NCBI RefSeq assembly: GCF_035294505.1
Contig: NZ_DATGKU010000154.1
Location: forward strand, 11,252 to 75,251
DNA length: 64,000 nt
Source: Chthonomonas sp035294505
Lineage (GTDB): Bacteria; Armatimonadota; Chthonomonadetes; Chthonomonadales; Chthonomonadaceae
Reading direction: 5' to 3'
The notes beneath the pieces were generated by a model. That model was given only the letters and a program-made list of their open reading frames with translations, was not told the origin of the DNA and ran no database searches. Within the stretch, counting starts at the first letter, position 1. Each line of letters begins with the position of its first letter. A program made the translations under genes and the position numbers. Positions 26,196 through 35,629 of the stretch are shown piece by piece.

Positions 26196-27211
26196 GCCAG
26201 GAAAAAATGGAGACCCCTCCGGGTCCCTCTATAGATCGGGAGCTTACCGCGCCAAAGCGCCGCTCTCGGCCTAAACGTGTGGATGGTTCAGACCAGGCTG
26301 AACCGGTAAAAGAGCCTCTATCGGTTCTACGATTAGTTCGCAGCTACTTCGAAAGCGATAATAGACCTCTATCGCAGCGTACGGGTGCCTTCGTCGGTTT
26401 CCGCAACGCACAAGACGGCATTTTGCACTGCTTCCGTACTCAGCGGAACATGCGAATTCACTTTATCGTGCTCGTGGCCGTTCTACTTTCAGGCCTGCTG
26501 CTTAATTTCGATAACCGCGACATGCTCGTGCTGCTGTTTGCCATTACGCTGGTTATTGTGTCGGAGATGTTCAATACCGCGGTCGAGATCATCGTGGATA
26601 TGGTGACCGAGCACTATAACCCGGCCGCGAAGTTGGCCAAGGATGTCGCGGCTGGGGCGGTGCTGCTCTCCGCTATGAACGCTATCATCGCCGGAGTTCT
26701 TATCTTCTTCGGCCAAAAGAAGCTGGTGCAGATTCAGGAACAGATGCGTCAGAACACAGGCCCCGACATCGTTCAGGTGGTCGTTATCGGGGTTGTGGCG
26801 CTCGCGTTATTGGTCATTATCTCCAAACTGCTAAGTAACACCGGCTCCCCCTGGCATGGCGGCATCATCAGCGGGCACACGGCTCTCGGCTTTCTTCTGG
26901 CCATGACCATCTTCTTTACCGCTGCCAACTCTTACATTGCCGTGCTTGCCGTGTTGTTGGCCGTGCTTATCGCGCATAGCCGAGTAGAGGCAGGAGTTCA
27001 TTCCGTGAGAGAGGTCATTCTTGGTGCTGTCATCGCCATTTTTCTTACCTCCCTGGTCTTTCGACTCATGCCGCTCGTTCGCAGCTGGACAATGCACCGT
27101 GTAACATCGCCTGCTGCAGCGATGCACAGCGTGGGTAGACCCTCAGACCAGCTTTCACAGACGCCGCATAAAATAAATGAGCGCGCTTTAGACCCGTCTT
27201 CGAGTCATTAA
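26192..27211 (+). CDS. Diacylglycerol kinase/PAP2 phosphatase fusion
   Basis: Residues about 65-175 are a DgkA-type undecaprenol/diacylglycerol kinase: G-F-x-N-A-x-x-G-I, R-T-x-R-N-M-R-I-H, and the membrane-interface signature E-M-F-N-T-A-V-E-x-x-x-D. Residues about 215-305 are a PAP2-like phosphatase module with S-G-H-T and S-R-V-E-A-G-V-H-S-V-R-E; the usual final Asp is Glu and the first KxxxxxxRP motif is not visible. Both act on lipid carriers in the membrane, probably undecaprenyl phosphates. The ATG overlaps the ybeY stop (ATGA). A Ser/Pro/Arg-rich N-terminal tail of about 60 residues precedes the kinase. Confidence 0.88.
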   Translation: MSQEKMETPPGPSIDRELTAPKRRSRPKRVDGSDQAEPVKEPLSVLRLVRSYFESDNRPLSQRTGAFVGFRNAQDGILHCFRTQRNMRIHFIVLVAVLLSGLLLNFDNRDMLVLLFAITLVIVSEMFNTAVEIIVDMVTEHYNPAAKLAKDVAAGAVLLSAMNAIIAGVLIFFGQKKLVQIQEQMRQNTGPDIVQVVVIGVVALALLVIISKLLSNTGSPWHGGIISGHTALGFLLAMTIFFTAANSYIAVLAVLLAVLIAHSRVEAGVHSVREVILGAVIAIFLTSLVFRLMPLVRSWTMHRVTSPAAAMHSVGRPSDQLSQTPHKINERALDPSSSH

Positions 27212-27213
27212 CC

Positions 27214-28815
27214 ATGCTTGCCATGAACCGAAAAAAGAGACATCGTTCTAAACGGCCATCCGAAACGGAGGTTCCGAGTCCGCAGCCCCGAACCGGCGTG
27301 CGCTGGGTATGGGGCGTTGTGGTGGGAATGGTACTTGTAGGGGCAACTCAGGCGCTACTTGCCCGTCCAAATGATCGTCTTACGGTCTCTTCTTTGCCGG
27401 CTACAACGACGCCGAGACCCTCTCAAATGCTCATTGCGCTTTTTATTGCGTTTCTGCTCATTCTGGTGAACGGTCTGTTTGCCATGGCGGAATACGCTCT
27501 TATTATGGTGCGCAAAACCCGGTTACATCAACTTGCAGACGAAGGGCTGCGCAGCGCCCAGTTGGCGCTGAAGATGACATCGGGTGAACAGCTCACTCGG
27601 CTGATGGCCACCATACAGATCGGGGTTACTGTGGTCGCCACACTCTCCTCCGGCTTGGCCGCGAGTAGCACGGTGGAACCCTTAGCCGACTGGTTGCGAG
27701 CGCACCTGCCTACGGTGTTTGCCTTGTATGCCGGCACCATCGCCCTGCTGGTTGTTACCTTACCTGTAGCGGTGCTAACGCTTGTTGTCGGGGAGGTTGC
27801 GCCGAAAAGTTTAGGCTTGCAGTATGCGGAGCGCATTGCGTTGGTGGCGGTCTATCCGCTCAGTTGGTTGCAAACCTTGCTAGTTCCTGCCGTCTCGTTA
27901 CTTACCGCCCTGTCTAACCTTGTGCTAAAGCCCTTTGGCGGGACGGCCAGCTTCTCTCCGCCGGCGATCAACGAAGAGGAGATCAAGCTGTTGGTGGAGG
28001 CCAGCGAAAAGCAGGGGGTTCTGGAAGCTGAAGAGACCGAGATGATCGAGTCGATTCTCGATTTCGGCGATACGCCTGTGCGTAAAGTGATGACCCCACG
28101 CATTGACATTACGGCCTTTGAGATAGGAGGTTCGTTATCGGAACTTGTTCGCCTCATCGGGGAGTCGGGGCATTCACGTATTCCGATCTATGAAGGCGAT
28201 ATGGATAACATTATCGGCATTGTGCATGCGAAGGATTTGCTCGGTCTCACCGTAAGCACGGAGGCAGGCGAGGGGGATATACGGCGCATCATGCGTCCGG
28301 CCTACTTTATTCCAGAGACCAAGAAGATCGGCGAGCTGCTATCGGAGTTCCGCAGAAGCCGCCAGCAGATCGCCATCGTGCGCGATGAATATGGGGTCAC
28401 ATCGGGCTTGGTCACCATCGAAGACCTGCTTGAGGAGATTGTGGGCGATATTCAGGATGAATACGATACGGAAGAGCCGATGGTTAGTGAGATTGATAGC
28501 CACACCTATCTTCTCGACGGGCGTATGAGCCTAGAAGACATTAACGAACGGTTCGAGCTTCATCTCCCTGAGGAGGAGGCCGATACCATCGGCGGGTTTG
28601 TGTTTGCTCTTTTGGGACGGCAGGCCCAGGCAGGCGAAGAGGTGGTTTACGAGGGGATTCGCTTCTGTGTGGAAGCTACCGATGGGCGACGCATTACCAA
28701 AGTGAAAATGGAGCTGCCAATACCACCTCAGGCGGAGAACGAGGAGGTGGATGATGAGCAGGCAGTGGTGAACGATAAGACGCAGGAAGAAAAACCAAGC
28801 GGTTTGGAGAGATAG
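27214..28815 (+). CDS. CNNM/CorC-HlyC family membrane transporter
   Basis: The 533 residues have a basic N-terminal stretch, a membrane segment (about 32-50), the DUF21 transmembrane domain (about 72-270, with N-G-L-F-A-M-A-E-Y-A), a CBS pair (about 290-410, starting V-M-T-P-R-I-D and ending I-V-R-D-E-Y-G) and a CorC_HlyC domain (about 425-510). Such proteins, often labelled hemolysin, export or regulate magnesium/cobalt. It follows the dgkA fusion by two bases. The start could also be the ATG at 27223; neither has a strong ribosome binding site. Confidence 0.9.
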   Translation: MLAMNRKKRHRSKRPSETEVPSPQPRTGVRWVWGVVVGMVLVGATQALLARPNDRLTVSSLPATTTPRPSQMLIALFIAFLLILVNGLFAMAEYALIMVRKTRLHQLADEGLRSAQLALKMTSGEQLTRLMATIQIGVTVVATLSSGLAASSTVEPLADWLRAHLPTVFALYAGTIALLVVTLPVAVLTLVVGEVAPKSLGLQYAERIALVAVYPLSWLQTLLVPAVSLLTALSNLVLKPFGGTASFSPPAINEEEIKLLVEASEKQGVLEAEETEMIESILDFGDTPVRKVMTPRIDITAFEIGGSLSELVRLIGESGHSRIPIYEGDMDNIIGIVHAKDLLGLTVSTEAGEGDIRRIMRPAYFIPETKKIGELLSEFRRSRQQIAIVRDEYGVTSGLVTIEDLLEEIVGDIQDEYDTEEPMVSEIDSHTYLLDGRMSLEDINERFELHLPEEEADTIGGFVFALLGRQAQAGEEVVYEGIRFCVEATDGRRITKVKMELPIPPQAENEEVDDEQAVVNDKTQEEKPSGLER

Positions 28816-28819
28816 AGCC

Positions 28820-29788
28820 ATGCCAAGTGAGTTGCATAGCTATGTGGAGGATTTTCTGAGCTATATTGCGCGAGAACGTGGTTTTTCGCAAAACACGGTG
28901 GCAGGCTATCGTACAGACCTGGGGCAGTTTCTCCTCTTAGCCCTGCAACGCGGTGCCCGCACCGTGGTGGACCTCACCGAGACGCACGTGCTGGCCTGGA
29001 TTGCGCAGATGCAGGAACAGAAGTTTTCTGAAAACAGCATTGCGCGAAAACTTGGGGCTTTACACTCTTTCGCACGCTATTTGGTGGTAGCCGGTGCGCG
29101 CAAAGACGATTTCATGGCCAACATCCCTAGCCGAAAACGCCCGGCACGGTTGCCACGTGCGCTTTCGATGGACAGTGTGGAACGGCTGTTGCATATTCCA
29201 GACCCTCAAGACCCGCGTTCCCTGCGCGATCAGGCGCTTTGTGAACTGCTTTACGCTACCGGCCTAAGGGTATCCGAGCTTTGCGCACTTACCGTTGACG
29301 ATGTGGATTGGGAGTCGGGGATGATCCGCTGTTACGGAAAGGGGCGCAAGGAGCGACTGGTGCCCATGGGGAAAACAGCGGCCGATTATTTGGCGCTTTA
29401 CTTGGAAAAAAGACGACAGGTATTGCAGACCGGCCAAGAGCCTGTTCCTCGTGAGCGTAAACGGGGCCGACCACGCGCCACCGGAATCGGGCTGAAGGAA
29501 GCGGCAAGCCCCTATCTATTTCCGAACCAACGCGGCGGAATGTTAACCCGTGTGCAGGTGCGGCTGATATTGCGCGAGCGAGCTACCAAAGCGGAGATTC
29601 ATGAGCCGGTTTCTCCTCACGTCATCCGCCACTCTTTTGCCACGCATCTATTGTCGCAGGGGGCCGATCTGCGCACCATTCAAGAGCTTTTGGGGCATCG
29701 CCAAATCACCACCACCGAAATCTACACCCACGTCAGCAATCTTCGGCTGAAAGAGGTCTACAAGCAGAAGCATCCACGGGCGAAGTGA
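28820..29788 (+). CDS. xerD: Xer-type tyrosine recombinase
   Basis: The 322 residues show an SAM-like N-terminal core-binding domain (about 1-90) and a tyrosine recombinase catalytic domain with R150 (T-G-L-R), K174 (Y-G-K-G-R-K-E), H267-x-x-R270, H293 (L-G-H-R) and the nucleophile Y302 (I-Y-T-H). XerC/XerD resolve chromosome dimers at dif. Whether it is XerC or XerD cannot be settled by eye. Unusual is an insertion of about 20 residues at 204-226 containing R-E-R-K-R-G-R-P-R, which resembles an AT-hook. It is closely linked to the upstream transporter gene (four bases). Confidence 0.9.
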   Translation: MPSELHSYVEDFLSYIARERGFSQNTVAGYRTDLGQFLLLALQRGARTVVDLTETHVLAWIAQMQEQKFSENSIARKLGALHSFARYLVVAGARKDDFMANIPSRKRPARLPRALSMDSVERLLHIPDPQDPRSLRDQALCELLYATGLRVSELCALTVDDVDWESGMIRCYGKGRKERLVPMGKTAADYLALYLEKRRQVLQTGQEPVPRERKRGRPRATGIGLKEAASPYLFPNQRGGMLTRVQVRLILRERATKAEIHEPVSPHVIRHSFATHLLSQGADLRTIQELLGHRQITTTEIYTHVSNLRLKEVYKQKHPRAK

Positions 29789-29863
29789 AGAAAAAAACTG
29801 CTTTTTATTGACAAATTACTTCTACTAATAATAAACGCAAAAAAGAAATGGTTGGATAGTTGT

Positions 29864-31015
29864 TCAATTCCGCCTAAGCCGATGAACGACGGAGAGATAG
29901 GCCTCGGCGGCGTGATCTATCTCGTCTACGGTGTTGTGACGGCCAATGCTAAAGCGAATGCCGCTTGCTGCAAGAGAACGCGGAAGTCCGAGGGCTAAAA
30001 GAACATGAGAAGGCTCGATGGAGCCGGAGGAGCAGGCGGCCCCGCTGGAGACGGCAATGCCGAGACGGTCGAGATTCATCAGCAGGGTCGCGCCCTCAAT
30101 GCCTTCCACGGAAACGTTAAGAAGGCCCGGAAGGTGGTTGTGCCGATGGCCATTTATGCGGAGGTCTGGGCATCCCTCTAGAAGTTTCTGTTGGAGCCTA
30201 TCGCGAAGTGCTGCGATGGTTACGGCATCGTTTTGGCGCTGCGCCATCGCAAGTTCTGCCGCTTTACCAAAGCCAACAAGGGCCGCCACATTCTCGGTAC
30301 CGGCTCGTTTTTCCCTTTCCTGCGACCCACCATAGAGGATGGGGGATACTTTCAGCCCCTGACGAATATAGAGGGCACCGGCCCCTTTAGGGCCGTAGAG
30401 CTTATGAGCGCTAAGGGAAAGAAGGTCGCAATTCAGTTCGCGTACATGGATGGGGAGAAGACCCGCTGTTTGCACGGCATCTGTATGAAAAAGCGCTCCC
30501 CGCTCATGTGCGATGGCGGCTATCTCGGCAATGGGCTGTATCGTTCCGATCTCGTTGTTGGCGTGCATGATGGAGACAAGTGTCGTAGAGTCGGTAATGG
30601 CTTCGGCAACGGCCTGAGGCTCTACCACCCCATCGGGATTTACCGGAACCACCGTCACCCGATAGCCGAGCGTCTCCAAAAAGTGAGCGGAATGGAGCAC
30701 AGCATGGTGTTCTATAGCGGAGACCACAAGATGGTTTTTGAAGGGTGGGGCTGCTAACATGGTGCCGATAATGGCCAGGTTGTCGGCCTCGGTGCCGCTT
30801 GAGGTGAAGTAGATTTCGCTGTAGTCGGCCCCGATAAGAGCAGCTACCGAATCGCGCGCCGAATCGAGAGCGGCCCGCGCCTCACGTCCAAGCCGATGGA
30901 TGCTAGAGGGGTTGCCAAAGCTCTCTTGAAGCCAAGGCAACATCGCCTCTAACACCTCCGGCTCGACGGGGGTGGTAGCCGCATGATCCAGATAGATTAT
31001 CTTGTTCGTTGCCAC
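29864..31015 (-). CDS. iscS: Cysteine desulfurase (IscS/NifS family)
   Basis: This PLP enzyme takes sulfur from cysteine for iron-sulfur clusters and thiolated tRNA. The 383 residues start with Y-L-D-H-A-A-T-T-P and contain T-S-S-G-T-E-A-D-N, H-A-N-N-E-I-G-T-I-Q, the PLP lysine K205 (S-A-H-K) and the catalytic Cys in S-S-G-A-A-C-S-S-G near residue 328. The start is GTG (G-T-G-G-C-A) with a weak ribosome binding site. It lies 105 bases behind ftsZ in the same direction; no iscU-like scaffold adjoins. Confidence 0.93.
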   Translation of the reverse strand: MATNKIIYLDHAATTPVEPEVLEAMLPWLQESFGNPSSIHRLGREARAALDSARDSVAALIGADYSEIYFTSSGTEADNLAIIGTMLAAPPFKNHLVVSAIEHHAVLHSAHFLETLGYRVTVVPVNPDGVVEPQAVAEAITDSTTLVSIMHANNEIGTIQPIAEIAAIAHERGALFHTDAVQTAGLLPIHVRELNCDLLSLSAHKLYGPKGAGALYIRQGLKVSPILYGGSQEREKRAGTENVAALVGFGKAAELAMAQRQNDAVTIAALRDRLQQKLLEGCPDLRINGHRHNHLPGLLNVSVEGIEGATLLMNLDRLGIAVSSGAACSSGSIEPSHVLLALGLPRSLAASGIRFSIGRHNTVDEIDHAAEAYLSVVHRLRRN

Positions 31016-31120
31016 AGCAGGTTTTCCGGCGACGCTTAAACGATAACGCCCTCAATCTCTCTTTCGGGTATACCGGTATAACTCTACTCATCGGAGGAGA
31101 GAGTTGTTCCCATGCAGGCG

Positions 31121-32233
31121 CTAGCGCCGTCGGAGAAAGGCGGGAATATCAATATCTTCGGGCGTAACCCGTTCTGGCTCCTGCGGTTTGGTTGGCTGGG
31201 GCGGGGCCGGTTTCTGAGTGGAGGAAGGCTGTTGCCCCGTCGGCTGCTGCGGCCGACTGTCCACACTGCCAAAACCGGTGGCGAGCACGGTGATGCGCAC
31301 AGCGCCCTCCATGCTGGGGTCTGGAACCCATCCGTAGATGATATTCGCATCGCGCTGGTCGCACAGTTGTGCGATCTGGTCGGCAGCCTCATTGAACTCG
31401 GAGAGGGTAAGGTCGTTGCCCGATGTCACATTCACAAGCACGCGGGTAGCCCCGTTGATGCTGGTTTCTAGCAGTTGGGAGGAGACGGCCATTTGGGCCG
31501 CTTCGACGGCACGGTGGTCGCCTTCGGCCATTCCGATGCCCATAAGTGCCGGGCCGGCGCCGGTCATGATGGCTTTCACATCGGCGAAGTCCACGTTGAT
31601 CATACCGGGGATGGTGATGATGTCGGAGATGCCTTGAACGCCTTGGCGGAGAACATCATCGGCGGTTTTGAAGGCGTCTACCAGCGTCATATGGCGATCG
31701 CTTATCGAGAGAAGGCGTTGGTTTGGCACCACGATGATGGTATCCACACGTGCTTTCAGGGTCTCGATGCCCTCTTCGGCGAGGCGTTCGCGTAGAGGGC
31801 CTTCAAACTTAAAAGGCTTTGTGACAACGGCCACGGTAAGGGCGCCGATCTCCCGTGCAATTTCGGCGATGATAGGCGCCGCGCCCGTGCCGGTTCCACC
31901 GCCCATGCCGGCAGTAATAAAGACCATATCTGCCCCGTCGAGCACTTTTTTGATCTCGCTTTTGCTCTCTTCGGCGGCCGTGCGCCCCAAGTTCGGGTCA
32001 CCGCCGGCTCCCAAGCCGCGCGTGGAGTTTTCCCCGAGCTGAAGTTTGCGGTTCGCTTTGGAGATGTTAAGCACCTGGACGTCGGTATTCATTGCAATGA
32101 ACTCGACGCCCGTAAGGCCGGCCTCAATCATGCGGTTCACCGCGTTGGTGCCACCACCGCCAACACCAACGACTTTGATACGTGCGGAACCGAGGTCGGG
32201 CAGATTGCTTCCAATCAGGTTATTATTTATCAT
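31121..32233 (-). CDS. ftsZ: Cell division protein FtsZ
   Basis: FtsZ is the tubulin-like GTPase forming the Z ring. The 370 residues carry V-V-G-V-G-G-G-G-T-N, the tubulin signature G-G-G-T-G-T-G (111-117), the T7 loop N-V-D-F-A-D-V-K, a Pro/Gln-rich linker (about 320-355) and a C-terminal peptide I-D-I-P-A-F-L-R-R-R that would bind FtsA. A GGGGG tract precedes the ATG. Last gene of the dcw cluster. Confidence 0.98.
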   Translation of the reverse strand: MINNNLIGSNLPDLGSARIKVVGVGGGGTNAVNRMIEAGLTGVEFIAMNTDVQVLNISKANRKLQLGENSTRGLGAGGDPNLGRTAAEESKSEIKKVLDGADMVFITAGMGGGTGTGAAPIIAEIAREIGALTVAVVTKPFKFEGPLRERLAEEGIETLKARVDTIIVVPNQRLLSISDRHMTLVDAFKTADDVLRQGVQGISDIITIPGMINVDFADVKAIMTGAGPALMGIGMAEGDHRAVEAAQMAVSSQLLETSINGATRVLVNVTSGNDLTLSEFNEAADQIAQLCDQRDANIIYGWVPDPSMEGAVRITVLATGFGSVDSRPQQPTGQQPSSTQKPAPPQPTKPQEPERVTPEDIDIPAFLRRR

Positions 32234-32295
32234 CGGCAGGTATATCCCCCTTTAATATTTCGTGTGTTAGTTTGCGCCCCTATCCGTTAGATAAG

Positions 32296-33531
32296 CTATA
32301 CATCGAAAAGCCTACGAAACCATTTAAGCAGGCCTGGCAGTAGTCCTGTCGCTCGGCGGTAAGAAGCCTGCATCGGTGCTTTCAACTGGCGTTCGGCGCC
32401 ATAGCGCAGAAGCCCTACGGCTGTGGCATACATGGGGTGGGTCAAAGTCTCACCCAGTCCACCAAGTCGCGCCGGGGTGCCCAGCCGCACCGGCAAGGCC
32501 AGCACATCGTGAGCCACCTCTTCACACCCGGCCAAAAGGCTTCCGCCACCGCTTAGCACGAGGCCTGCGGGCACCTGGCCTAACAGGCCCTCCGATTTTA
32601 GATCGTCTCGCACCATCTCGAAAAGCTCTTGCATGCGAGGCTCAATAATATGCACCAGCTCCATACGAGGAAGTCGTCTCGATTTTTCCCGTCCCAACTG
32701 GTGGACTTGCACAAGTTCATCCTCGATGACGAGTTTGGGCGAAGCGCTGCCGCTTTCGGTTTTGAGCCTTTCAGCCTCTTCCGGGGCGACGGTTAAGCCG
32801 TAGGCAAGATCGTTTGTCACATGGTTGCCCCCGATGGGAACAACAGAGGAGTGACAGATGGCTCCATTTTGAAACACCGCCACATCCGATGTACCGCCTC
32901 CAATATCCACCAAACAGACGCCAAGTTCCTTCTCCGCTTCCAGCAGCACGGCTTCTGCGGTGGCGATCGGTTCGAGAACCGACTCGATAACGGCAACTCC
33001 CGCCCGCCTCACGCACTTCTCGACGTTTTCCAGAAAAGTTGTGGCCCCATGTACGATATGCAGGCTTACCTCGAGCTGCTTTCCACTTAAGCCTATAGGG
33101 TCGCGAATGCCGCATTGCCCATCTACGGTAAAGCCGCGCGGAATGGTATGAAGGATGCGTCTGTCTGGCGGCAGCGTGATGTTGCGGGCCACCTGAACGG
33201 CATGGGCGACATCCGCCGGTGTGATCTCATGATTGGGTTGGGAGATGGTAATGCTGCCCTCACTGTTTAAAGAGGCGATATGTTCCCCTGTGACCCCTAC
33301 ATAGGCAGCCTCAATATCGTAACCGGCCTGTTGCACAGCTTTCGAGAGCGCCTGTTCTACCGAGCGAGCGGTGGCCTCTAAATCCACAACGACCCCTCGC
33401 TTGATCCCCTGAGACGGCTCCAACCCTATACCGGTCACCACGATCTCTTGGGGACCGTGCAGCTCAGCGATAAGCGCACATATTTTGGTGGTTCCTATAT
33501 CGAGTGCGGCAATTGTTGGCTTTTTGGGCAC
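32296..33531 (-). CDS. ftsA: Cell division protein FtsA
   Basis: The actin-like membrane anchor of FtsZ. The 411 residues show the phosphate loops A-L-D-I-G-T-T-K (about 9-16) and V-D-I-G-G-G-T-S-D, the SHS2/1C part between them, and a C-terminal amphipathic helix (W-F-R-R-L-F). The start codon is GTG. It sits 62 bases before ftsZ and 24 bases after the DUF1290 gene. Confidence 0.96.
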   Translation of the reverse strand: MPKKPTIAALDIGTTKICALIAELHGPQEIVVTGIGLEPSQGIKRGVVVDLEATARSVEQALSKAVQQAGYDIEAAYVGVTGEHIASLNSEGSITISQPNHEITPADVAHAVQVARNITLPPDRRILHTIPRGFTVDGQCGIRDPIGLSGKQLEVSLHIVHGATTFLENVEKCVRRAGVAVIESVLEPIATAEAVLLEAEKELGVCLVDIGGGTSDVAVFQNGAICHSSVVPIGGNHVTNDLAYGLTVAPEEAERLKTESGSASPKLVIEDELVQVHQLGREKSRRLPRMELVHIIEPRMQELFEMVRDDLKSEGLLGQVPAGLVLSGGGSLLAGCEEVAHDVLALPVRLGTPARLGGLGETLTHPMYATAVGLLRYGAERQLKAPMQASYRRATGLLPGLLKWFRRLFDV

Positions 33532-33555
33532 GCTATCCGTTCCGTGTCATAAGAT

Positions 33556-34014
33556 TTAGATTCCTTCACCGATCTCCGATTTTGGGGTGATCGGAGCGGG
33601 ATTATAGCCGGCTTGCTGAGCGGCGGCTTCTTCCTGCTGGCGTTTTCTGGCCAGCGCAAGGTTGTTCAGATAGTAGCGCCGGATGAGAGAGAGGTTGTTG
33701 AACACCCGCGCTCCGAGGACGAGAACGGCCACAAAGGCCAAGTTAATGCCGAGATGATCGCCGATCCAGGCGAGCAGAGCGGCCAGCAAGGTATTAAGGA
33801 TGAACCCGCTCGTAAAGATATCGTTTTGAAAACGGCCTTCGATGCCGGCACGTATGCCTCCGAACACAGTATCTAGACCGGCGAGGGCGGCCAGCGACAG
33901 ATAGGGGGCCAATTGAGGCGGAACTTGCCATTTGAACAGTGAGAAGGCCTCCGTTCCCATCGCTGCACCGGCAATGAGACCGGTTACCGGTAAAAGAACT
34001 TGCCAAGATTTCAT
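33556..34014 (-). CDS. DUF1290 (Sbp-like) small membrane protein
   Basis: The 152 residues contain several hydrophobic segments and the conserved block A-L-D-T-V-F-G-G-I-R-A-x-x-x-x-x-F that marks DUF1290, the Sbp protein found before ftsA in Firmicutes and Actinobacteria. A Glu/Gln/Ala-rich cytoplasmic tail follows. Function is unknown but its linkage to division genes is widespread. The ATG overlaps the stop of the DUF881 gene. Confidence 0.88.
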   Translation of the reverse strand: MKSWQVLLPVTGLIAGAAMGTEAFSLFKWQVPPQLAPYLSLAALAGLDTVFGGIRAGIEGRFQNDIFTSGFILNTLLAALLAWIGDHLGINLAFVAVLVLGARVFNNLSLIRRYYLNNLALARKRQQEEAAAQQAGYNPAPITPKSEIGEGI

Positions 34015-34784
34015 TTTGGTGTCTCGTTTACATCGGAAGATGCTGGCACACGACCATAACGCATTTGGGTACTGCCCGCGTAGGCAGGAATATGGAGTTT
34101 CTGAATTCGTTCTACCTTAACCATGGTGGGGCTAACTTCGCGAAGTTGTTGCAAAAGACCGCCCGGCAGATTTAAGCCACCCCAAAGAGCATTGGGGTCC
34201 CCAATGGCCTGGATGACATAGGGAGGTGTGGTAGGCACACCGTTTACCTGGATGACAGGCCCCACGCAGCGAATGGCGCTTGTGGCTACAATGCGCTGAC
34301 CGTTCACGGCAATGGCTTCGGCACCGGAGGCGCGCAGTTCGTTAACGACCTCTTCAATATCCGTGTCATGAATGAGGTTTTGCATGGTGTAAGGTTCATT
34401 TGCGGAGACCGACTGTTTTGTGTTGTCGTTGAGGATCACCTCGACACCGGGGCCGACAAGATCGGTTAGCCCTGCGAATTTGCGGGCGTCCTTTAGCTCT
34501 TGGTTGATGGTGTCGGCGCCACCCCTTCGACGGGCAAGCTCGTCGTTGAGTTTTTGGTTTTCATCTCGAAGGTGCTTAATTTCGCTTTGGTAGTCCTCAA
34601 GTTTTTTGGCCGTATCCATGCTGCTACCGTAGACGAACCCTTCGCGTTGGGGGCCTGTGCCGGCACGAGAGAACTGGGTAACAACTCGCCAAGTAGCCGA
34701 AAGAATAAGCCCTAAGATGAAGCAGAGCGCCGTGAGCTGCCAAATAAAGGATCGGTGACTTATGTTAGAGGTAAAAATGTTCAT
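34011..34784 (-). CDS. DUF881 (YlxW/YlxX-like) division-cluster protein
   Basis: The product (257 residues) has one N-terminal membrane helix (about 15-33), a short coiled coil (about 52-80) and the DUF881 domain, recognisable by E-V-V-N-E-L-R-A-S-G-A-E-A-I-A-V-N-x-x-R, C-V-G-P-V-I-x-V-N and P-P-Y-x-I-x-A-I-G. Related proteins lie between ftsQ and ftsZ in Gram-positive bacteria. The ATG at 34784 forms ATGA with the ftsQ stop; the 42-codon longer frame runs inside ftsQ and is rejected. Confidence 0.88.
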   Translation of the reverse strand: MNIFTSNISHRSFIWQLTALCFILGLILSATWRVVTQFSRAGTGPQREGFVYGSSMDTAKKLEDYQSEIKHLRDENQKLNDELARRRGGADTINQELKDARKFAGLTDLVGPGVEVILNDNTKQSVSANEPYTMQNLIHDTDIEEVVNELRASGAEAIAVNGQRIVATSAIRCVGPVIQVNGVPTTPPYVIQAIGDPNALWGGLNLPGGLLQQLREVSPTMVKVERIQKLHIPAYAGSTQMRYGRVPASSDVNETPK

Positions 34785-35629
34785 CCTTGCGTTTTGCTCC
34801 GTTCGTTCCTTGGCGATAGTGGCATGGAATGGGCTGTGCTCGACGCCTCCGGTTGGGAGGTCGCTTTCAGATAAGCGAGCCGCGGAATGCCCGCCGGATG
34901 CGATGGACACGTAAGATTGACAACAGAAAGTAGTTGTGCAACGTTAGGTTGTAGTTCATAAATCCGATTCAAGAGAGCGATTTTCTGTTCTATTTCCTCC
35001 GCCTGGCCGAAGAGCACTCGCATACCATCTGACATATTTAAGCATATATTTCGCTCAGAATCAACCTCCACGCCTGCAATGGCAGGATGATTTTCTATTC
35101 GACTCTGTTTGAGAATGATAAGTAAAGCGCCGATCTCTATGTCATCGAGCGGTTTGCCGCAAACCACGGTCTCTTGCGGCAAACGGATAGTGGGTAGGGT
35201 AGGCAGAGAGCTGCGCGCTAATCGAATGGGCACTCCTTCGTCATCCATTTCGTAGGTTGTGGAGCCGACAACGAGGCGGCAAAAGGGCTGACGTGTGCCG
35301 ATGACCAGCTGCAAGGTGTGCGGGAAATGGCGAACAAGATGCACCGAACGCACCCATGGCAAATGGTGCAGTGCTCGGCGAACCGAACTTGTGGGCGCTA
35401 AAAACCAGTTATGCCTCAACAGCTTTGCGGCTGTTTGTTGGGTTTGTGCGATCTCTTGGGGCGATAGGCCGGAAAGCCCCTTGAGGGTCACGTTGCGTAC
35501 ACGCAAATAGGGCGAGGTGAAGAGGGCACAGGTCACCTCGATGAAAAAGAGGAGCGACAGCGTGCCCACCACGCGCCGACGTTTTTGTGCTGTCGGACGA
35601 TAACTCTTTGGGGGGAGATCAGCCATCAT
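34781..35629 (-). CDS. ftsQ: Cell division protein FtsQ (POTRA)
   Basis: The 282-residue protein has a basic N terminus, one membrane helix (about 21-40), a POTRA domain (about 40-115: V-R-N-V-T-L-K-G-L-S-G-L-S) and the FtsQ domain (P-W-V-R-S-V-H-L-V-R-H-F-P-x-T-L). It scaffolds the divisome. The longer frame starts deep inside ddl; I chose ATG 35629, which overlaps the ddl stop by 11 bases, with AGGAG further upstream. 35626 is an equal alternative. Confidence 0.88.
   Translation of the reverse strand: MMADLPPKSYRPTAQKRRRVVGTLSLLFFIEVTCALFTSPYLRVRNVTLKGLSGLSPQEIAQTQQTAAKLLRHNWFLAPTSSVRRALHHLPWVRSVHLVRHFPHTLQLVIGTRQPFCRLVVGSTTYEMDDEGVPIRLARSSLPTLPTIRLPQETVVCGKPLDDIEIGALLIILKQSRIENHPAIAGVEVDSERNICLNMSDGMRVLFGQAEEIEQKIALLNRIYELQPNVAQLLSVVNLTCPSHPAGIPRLAYLKATSQPEASSTAHSMPLSPRNERSKTQG

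Noticed and set aside
29816..29844. TTGACA with AT-rich sequence downstream between xer and iscS
   Set aside because: No acceptable -10 at 16-18 bases, and it would point into the antisense strand of iscS.
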